Translations under genes and position numbers: made by a program
Part shown: one piece after another, positions 7,898-12,667 of the stretch
How the letters are laid out: the number at the start of each line of letters is the position of its first letter
How positions within the stretch are numbered: the first letter of the stretch is position 1
Source: an uncultured Bacilli bacterium
GTDB lineage: Bacteria; Bacillota_I; Bacilli_A; Mycoplasmatales; Mycoplasmoidaceae
DNA: 12,667 bases
Direction: 5' to 3'
Assembly (NCBI GenBank): GCA_904501665.1
Contig: CAJGBT010000027.1
Coordinates: 1-12,667, forward strand
The notes under the pieces: generated by a model
What the model was told of the DNA's origin: nothing
Databases searched by the model: none
The model's input: the letters and a program-made list of their open reading frames with translations, nothing else

Positions 7898-9166
7898 TTA
7901 CAATTTATTAGGTGGTGTTCCTTCAGCATTAGCAACAATAGCATCAATTTTTACTAAGACATCATTTGAACCTAAATCACTAACAGCAATGATTCTTCCA
8001 GCTGGTAAAGTATCAAAGAATTTTTCTAAAACTCCTTTAAATTGACTTATAACATTGATATCTTTAACAAAAATATTTAATTTCACTACGTCATTAATAT
8101 CATGATCAATATTCTTTACAATGGCTTTTAAGTTATGTAAACATTGTTTAAATTGTTCACTAACATCACCACTAACAACTTGATTCTTGCTATTAGTTGG
8201 GAAAATTTCAGAAATGTTATTATAGTGAGAAAAAGCAACTGAATGTGTAGACAACTCATTAATTGCAACTTTGCTACAATTAGATGGTCATATTACAATT
8301 CCATGACGATCTTCAACTAATTGAGGAGGCGTTCCATCTCCATGTGAAACAACAACTTCAACTTGAACTTTTGCCCCTCATAACAAACCATCTACTTGGT
8401 TAATAGACAAGGCAGGTAGGTAATTTTCAGCTCGAGCAATTGCACTATCTGGGAAAAATGTTTTATATATAGCTTTAATAGCAGGTAACTCCTTAATTGA
8501 AGTAGCATAGATGTTTACTTTCACAATATCATCAAAAGGAATATCCATACCTATTAAAATATTTTTAACATTTTGTAATGCTTGTTTTAATTGATCACTA
8601 ACACTATTACCAATAATTTGGTTAGTATGAACATCAATTGGTAACTGTGCTGATAAATGATTGTAATGTGAAAAAGCAACACTTTGATTTGAAAAATCGT
8701 TTTGAGGTGCACTATTAACATTACTAACAACTTTTGATAAATCACCAGCTTGTGGTGCATTAGGAATTGTTCCTATCCCATTAGACACAACTGCTTCAAT
8801 TTGTACCAATGCATTCATTGGAATATCTTTTACAACTAAAAATGTAACAGTTGGTTTGTATTCAGAATAAATTGACTTAATAACTGAAATCACAGTTTCA
8901 ATATATTCTTGGGCTTTTACAAATATAGTTAGACGAACAACATCATTTAAATTATGATTAATACCTAATAAAATAGTTTCAATATTCTTAAAACATTGCA
9001 TAGTTTGTTGGTTAATATCATTAGAAACAATATGTCCATTATTATCTATAGGTAATTGGGCTGAAAGATTATTATAATGTGAAAAAGCGACTGTCTGACT
9101 AAAACCTAATATACTTTTTGGTACATTATTTATATTTCTTGCTAAAACTTCATTAAATTTACTCAT
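7898..9166 (-). CDS. Triple-domain RidA (YjgF/YER057c/UK114) protein
   Basis: 422 residues in one frame; TGA codons at residues 263 and 293 are read as Trp, so it is one protein and not two. Three RidA domains follow each other at about 22-138, 158-282 and 306-422. Each begins with (Q/H)-(T/S)-V-A-F-S-H-Y-N, contains the L-x-N-(V/I/L)-x-x-I-L helix and a D-(D/I/V)-V-(K/R) strand, and ends G-T-(I/P)-P. RidA normally is a ~125-residue protein that trimerises and hydrolyses reactive enamine/imine intermediates; its active-site Arg (R105 in E. coli) lies at subunit interfaces. By my alignment domain 2 keeps it (Arg245), domain 3 keeps it (Arg391), and domain 1 does not (around Thr106/Val107). The nearby acidic residue is Glu124, Glu270 and Asp408. 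One chain could therefore fold as a pseudo-trimer. Start: AGAGGA (9179-9174) 7 nt before ATG. Cytoplasmic, no signal peptide. Confidence 0.85.
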
Positions 9167-9224
9167 ACTAATTTCCTCTCATTAAATTATGTTTGGTTCT
9201 GTAATCAATAAATCACATATATTA

Positions 9225-9253
9225 ATTATAACTTAATTTTTTGCCTAAACCAA
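9225..9253 (-). promoter_or_regulatory. Putative promoter of the triple RidA gene
   Basis: On the minus strand TTGGTT (9253-9248; 3 of 6 consensus bases, all of TTG) is 17 bp before TATAAT (9230-9225). The -10 is 58 bp upstream of the ATG at 9166. Confidence 0.45.
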
Positions 9254-9346
9254 TTAAGCTTTCTACTTAAATTTATAAAAATTTAAATAAAATTACTAAA
9301 AATAAAGTGAGTTTCAAAGAGCTCATTAAATCAGCATTTTAAAAAA

Positions 9347-9366
9347 AATATTAATAAATATTAATA
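9347..9366. repeat. Tandem duplication of AATATTAATA
   Basis: Two exact, adjacent copies of the 10-mer AATATTAATA, preceded by a run of eight A from 9341. It lies 14 bp upstream of the promoter of the 9442 gene and is a possible curved or UP-like element, or a length-variable site. Confidence 0.4.
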
Positions 9367-9379
9367 AGATTGCTAGCAT

Positions 9380-9408
9380 TTGAAGATTTAATTTTTGCTC
9401 TATATAAT
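9380..9408 (+). promoter_or_regulatory. Promoter of the 9442 gene
   Basis: TTGAAG (9380-9385; 4 of 6 bases) lies 17 bp before a perfect TATAAT (9403-9408), 33 bp upstream of the ATG. This is the best-formed promoter in the window. Confidence 0.6.
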
Positions 9409-9441
9409 TAAATATATATTAAGTATTTTTGAGGACGAATC

Positions 9442-10365
9442 ATGAAAACAGATGACTTTATTAATATAGATGAAATTGTAGAGCGTCATATGAATAATAT
9501 AGATAAGACATCTAATATCAATGAACAAATTTGAAGTGAACCTATTGATGATTCATTTGTAAGTTTAAGTAATAAAAACAAAACTAAAAATGAGACTCAA
9601 AATAATAAGATGAAAACTATTAAAATGAATTTAAATGATGCTTGTTTTACTAAAAAAGCAGATTTATTTGATAGCAAGACTAGAATACTTGATTTTAAAT
9701 TAGATAATGAAAATAATAGTAAAAATACAAAATCAAATACAATTAAAACTAAAAAAACAGTTAATTTCTCTTTTGATAACTTAACATCACGTTTTGAAGA
9801 ATTAGAAAGAGATTTAAGCGAATATCAACAAGATAAACATAATAGTAAAAAAACTAATCATTTTACAACATCTAAAACTAAAACATCACAATTTGATTTT
9901 GATACACAAATTAAGCAAGAATGTCAGCAAGCTAATCAAAAGACAAAAACATTAGATTTTAGTTTTGATCATTTAGATAATCACAATCAAACAAAAGATA
10001 TTAAATCAACTAATATTGATAATGAGAAAGTAAATAAAGTTGAACTAAAAACCAAAAAAATTAATGAACAAGAAAATGATTTTTCAGATTTATATAATTT
10101 AAATAATCATGCCACAAGTGCTTTTGTTCAGTTTGAAAATAAATATACTAATAATTCTATTCATAATGAAATTGAACAAGAAAATAACATTAACAATAAA
10201 AAAACAAGTAATTTAAGCAAATTCTTTTCTAACCAACCATCAGTTGAGTTAACTACTGAAATAAATAATAATCAATTTGTTTCTTTTAATGAACCATTAG
10301 AAAGTACGCAAAGAAAAAAAGGTTTTTTTTTACTTTTCTCAACAAGAAAAAAGAAAAAGAAATAA
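9442..10365 (+). CDS. Disordered repeat-bearing N-terminal ORF, probably joined to a membrane domain by -1 frameshift
   Basis: 307 residues. ATG 9442 is chosen over the in-frame ATG 9610 because TGA 9532-9534 is Trp and GAGGA (9431-9435) lies 6 nt upstream. The product is hydrophilic, rich in Asn, Lys, Asp and Gln, with no signal peptide or helix, so mostly disordered. A short motif recurs four times: T-R-I-L-D-F-K-L-D (80-88), K-T-V-N-F-S-F-D-N-L (105-114), K-T-S-Q-F-D-F-D (147-154) and K-T-L-D-F-S-F-D-H-L (169-178), roughly K-T-x-x-F-x-(F/L)-D. The end is basic (T-R-K-K-K-K-K). At 10347-10353 the frame reads A-AAA-AAG, the classic -1 slippery heptamer; slipping there enters the frame at 10353-11120, giving a 559-residue protein with five helices. 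Homopolymers A7 (10314-10320) and T9 (10323-10331) nearby are alternative slip points. Family not recognised. Confidence 0.75.
10347..10353 (+). promoter_or_regulatory. Candidate -1 ribosomal frameshift site A-AAA-AAG
   Basis: In the frame of the 9442 ORF the codons are AGA AAA AAG, so the heptamer A AAA AAG is correctly phased. It lies four codons before the TAA at 10363-10365. Re-reading one base back continues G-AA, AAA, GAA, ATA and on without stop to 11120. This is the heptamer used in bacterial dnaX. No downstream stem-loop is obvious, and a GG-containing stretch 24 nt upstream is too far to act as the usual stimulator. Confidence 0.5.
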
Positions 10366-11120
10366 AGAAAAAAGAGAGCAAAACTAAACAATTAAAATTA
10401 ATCCCTAATTTTTATCGCAATGAATATCGAATTACTATTTTTACTATTATTTGTAGTTTAGTATTATTTTTAGTATCAATGGCAACATTAGGTTTTGTAC
10501 TATGACAAGTTTTTAATCTTGGTGCTTCCTATTGATTATTAGTACCACAAGTAAGTTTTAACATTTTTGCACTAAGCTGATCAATCTATGGTTTATATAA
10601 TTGAAATAATGCAAAAAAAGAATTAAAAATAAATAATTATCAAATTAATAATGAAAAAGTTACCCCGTTTATCAAGCGGAAGTATAAATCATTGTGTTCA
10701 TCTTATATTATCTTAAATTGAACATGTTTAAGTGTTTATATTTGTGGTGGATTAATTATCTTATTAACATTTATTATTAGTTATTTTCATAATCTAATTA
10801 ACCTTCATATAAGTGAGTTTGGAAATCTTTTTATTAACCATAATGATAATGTCTTGTTTGTAACAATGTGAACTGCTTTTGCAACCATTATCTTCTTTTT
10901 ACTTTTACAAATTATGATATTTTTTCTAAATCATCGTCGTAAAAACGAAATTGAACTATTTTATCAACAAGATATTATAAGTGATGAATTAATACAAAAA
11001 TATAAAAAAACTGCAAATCGTAAAGGATTAATTATCTTTTTAACTACCACAATTGCAATTTCCTTAATAGTATTGATAACTTGATTAGTACTAAGAAGGT
11101 TTGCTAACAAGAAAAAATAA
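10353..11120 (+). CDS. Five-helix membrane domain in the -1 frame of the 9442 gene
   Basis: 255 codons ending at TAA 11118-11120, with six TGA codons read as Trp. After a very basic stretch (E-K-E-I-K-K-K-E-S-K-T-K-Q) and L-I-P-N-F-Y-R-N-E-Y-R come five hydrophobic segments, at about 10427-10505, 10530-10600, 10697-10790, 10850-10930 and 11025-11095. Charged loops include H-R-R-K-N-E-I-E-L near 10935-10960. There is no ATG, GTG or TTG before ATG 10479, which is inside the first helix, so independent translation would lose the first segment. This supports production by frameshifting from the upstream ORF, or a simple indel that has split one gene. Function unknown; the topology suggests a polytopic membrane anchor for the disordered cytoplasmic half. 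Confidence 0.7.
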
Positions 11121-11125
11121 TTATT

Positions 11126-11145
11126 AAACAATTAATTAATTGTTT
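11126..11145. terminator. Bidirectional terminator between convergent genes
   Basis: AAACAATTAATTAATTGTTT is a perfect 20-bp palindrome, followed by TT on the plus strand and by AATAATTATTTTTT on the minus strand. It lies 6 nt after the stop of the plus-strand membrane ORF and covers the stop codon (11132-11134) of the opposing DUF368 gene. Confidence 0.6.
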
Positions 11146-12409
11146 TTGATTTAAATAGTTTTTGTAAGAATCGTAATTTTGGATAATCAATTTTATGTGT
11201 TTCATTTAGAACAATGAAGATAATTACATTAATGATGATAGCAACAAATATCATTCCAATTGATAAGCCTAGTGTTAGCTGATTAGATAATGTTTGTCAA
11301 TCATTATTTGATAAAGACACAAAGATTGAAACAAAACTACATACTACTAATCCAAAAGCAAAAGCTTGAAAATATTTTTGAAATCTTTGTAATAATCAAT
11401 TGATAACAAAACTACTAAAAATTACTCCTAAAACAATTCCTAAACCAATAAAAATAATTCAAGGAATGAAGTTTGCGTTTGTAAATGCATGGGCAATTGC
11501 ATAATTTACATCTGGATAAATATTACCCATATACAAAACAAGACTACCACTAACTCCTGGGATTAAGAAACAAAAACCAGCAAGAAAACCAAAAAATAAT
11601 CATAACATAACTTTTTCATTACCAGCTGTTGATGGTTCAAATTTGCCACTACCTAAAAAAGTAACACCATGAATTGCGTTGTTATTAAGATCATAGCTAG
11701 TTGATAAAAAACGAGCTAATAATGCAAAAGTTAATAATAATACAAAACCTAAAATAAATAATATTAATTGGATGATTACACTCCGGTCTTTTTCTTTTAA
11801 ATTAGTACCGAGTGATTTAAAATTAATTAAATCCTTTTTATTTTTAAGATAAAAAATAGGAATTGCAAATAAAGCAAAAAAACCAAATAAAAAGACTAAA
11901 ACAATTCCCTTTTCATTATCACTAGCTAAATTAACTATTTGACTAAAACCAATAAATATCCCAATTCAAGCAATTAAAAATGGTAAAAATCAAAGTAAAT
12001 ATTTTCAAAAATATCTCTTTACATCTGGTTTAAAAATTAATTTAATATTAGAAATTAAAGATTGGTAAAAACCAATAATAGATAAAGTAGTACCACCACT
12101 ATATCCAGGAATACCATCACTAATACCCATAAAGATACCATAGCAAAAATTTCTTAATAATATTTTTCAATTATTTCAACCAATTTCATCAGCTAAACAT
12201 GATATTGGTGTTACTTCTTCAACTTTATTTTTTGTATTATCTATTGATTCTTGCTTATCAACATCTTGTTGATTTTGACTACCTTGATATTTTTGATCAA
12301 GACTATTTTTTAAGCTATCAAACATTGATGACTTTTTGTTATTCTGATCATTTTTTTTCTTATCATTGTTGTTTTTATTTTTATTATTCTTATCTTTATT
12401 ATTCTTCAT
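11132..12409 (-). CDS. DUF368-family polytopic membrane protein with Asn/Lys-rich N-terminal extension
   Basis: 425 residues, TGA as Trp throughout. Residues 1-75 are a low-complexity, charged extension (Asn, Lys, Asp, Gln) not usual in the family, whose members are around 270-310 residues. From about residue 85 the DUF368 pattern is clear: G-I-S-D-G-I-P-G-Y-S-G-G-T-T-L-S-I (95-111) and its internal counterpart F-L-I-P-G-V-S-G-S-L-V-L-Y-M-G (281-295), the two IPG-x-SG re-entrant-type motifs of an inverted-repeat transporter, with about eight hydrophobic helices. DUF368 proteins (PopT) have been reported as undecaprenyl-phosphate translocases, returning the lipid carrier across the membrane. 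In a presumably wall-less Mollicute the substrate may instead serve surface glycan synthesis. Start ATG 12407-12409 has only a weak Shine-Dalgarno. The stop lies in the hairpin at 11126-11145. Confidence 0.85.
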
Positions 12410-12420
12410 ATATGTCTTAA

Positions 12421-12450
12421 ATAATTATCCTAAAATTTTGCAAAATTTTA
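12421..12450. repeat. 20-bp palindrome with TTTTGCAAAA core next to a repeated 19-mer
   Basis: TAAAATTTTGCAAAATTTTA (12431-12450) is a perfect palindrome, followed on the plus strand by TATTTTTTT. Overlapping it, 12421-12439 is the reverse complement of 5144-5162 over 19 bases. It sits directly upstream of the DUF368 gene and downstream of the transposase fragment (both minus strand). It could be a terminator, an operator or an element boundary. Confidence 0.5.
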
Positions 12451-12538
12451 TATTTTTTTAAAGCATTTAATAAAATTAATCACCTTTGTTTTCATTTATA
12501 TTTTGTAACCCTTATTTTTCTTATTGATTTAGACAGTT

Positions 12539-12667
12539 TTAAATAAATTGCCCACTTTCATTATATAAATTTTTTTCATATTCAGTAGGTGTAAATCATT
12601 TACCATCTATTTTGGTTAATCTTTTATTATTGTGAAATTCAACATAATTTGTCATATTTAGTTGTAC
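12539..12667 (-). pseudogene. IS3-like transposase, C-terminal fragment (cut by window edge)
   Basis: The minus strand has 42 codons running in from the right edge to TAA 12541-12539, with one TGA as Trp. Y-V-E-F-H-N-N-K-R-L (residues 8-17) followed by F-T-P-T-E-Y-E (25-31) matches the usual end of an IS3-family OrfB: Y-x-x-x-Y/H-N-x-x-R ... T-P-x-x-x-x. Catalytic residues lie outside the window. No terminal inverted repeat could be assigned in 12451-12538. It differs from the transposase end at 1-321, so these are not two halves of one composite element by sequence. Confidence 0.65.

Noticed and set aside
7898..9166. Two separate RidA-type genes, or a gene broken by stops
   Set aside because: The interrupting codon at 8378-8380 is TGA, which is Trp in this organism; sequence between the parts continues the domain 2 fold in frame.
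12199..12420. Plus-strand open frame rich in Tyr, Leu and Phe
   Set aside because: It is the antisense of the Asn/Lys low-complexity start of the DUF368 gene; the repeats of AAT/AAA codons on the other strand create it.
1..12667. tRNA, rRNA, riboswitch or CRISPR array
   Set aside because: No GC-richer structured segment, no TTC-type tRNA loop and no regularly spaced repeats were seen in the gaps between genes.

Overview
The window looks like a piece of a Mollicutes (Mycoplasma-like) chromosome. It is extremely AT-rich, and nearly every reading frame makes sense only if TGA is read as tryptophan. Examples are the serine-hydrolase elbow G-E-S-W-G-G at 3527-3544 and the long minus-strand RidA gene, both of which cross TGA codons in conserved positions. 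Several genes that look broken under the standard code are therefore whole. All coordinates below use genetic code 4. I cannot name the species from sequence alone; a large-genome Mycoplasma of the M. penetrans/iowae type is only a guess.

Layout. 1-321: 3' end of a DDE transposase (+). 403-1770: ndk followed by a family-2 glycosyltransferase (+). 1748-3130: a second, larger family-2 glycosyltransferase (-), overlapping the first tail to tail. 3131-3196: divergent promoter region with a 24-bp perfect palindrome. 3197-4048: alpha/beta hydrolase (+). 4143-4490: small coiled-coil protein (-). About 4662-4975: a decayed second copy of it (-). 5222-7281: a sulfatase/alkaline-phosphatase-superfamily membrane enzyme (-) split over two frames. 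7338-7550: small two-helix membrane protein (+). 7898-9166: one polypeptide with three consecutive RidA domains (-). 9442-11120: a disordered, repeat-bearing N-terminal half and a five-helix membrane half in the -1 frame (+), joined at a textbook A-AAA-AAG slippery site. 11132-12409: DUF368-family membrane protein (-). 12539-12667: 3' end of an IS3-like transposase (-).

Transposase remnants at both edges, a decayed tandem copy and opposing single genes suggest an accessory, rearranging region. Two glycosyltransferases, a lipase-like hydrolase, a membrane phosphatase/sulfatase-like enzyme and a possible polyprenyl-phosphate transporter would fit surface glycolipid or capsule chemistry, but that link is inference from proximity.

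The most interesting items are the single-chain triple RidA protein, the in-frame slippery heptamer joining the 9442-11120 gene, the bidirectional palindromic promoter, DUF368 in an apparently wall-less organism, and the tandemly duplicated coiled-coil gene with its repeated TTTTGCAAAA palindromes.
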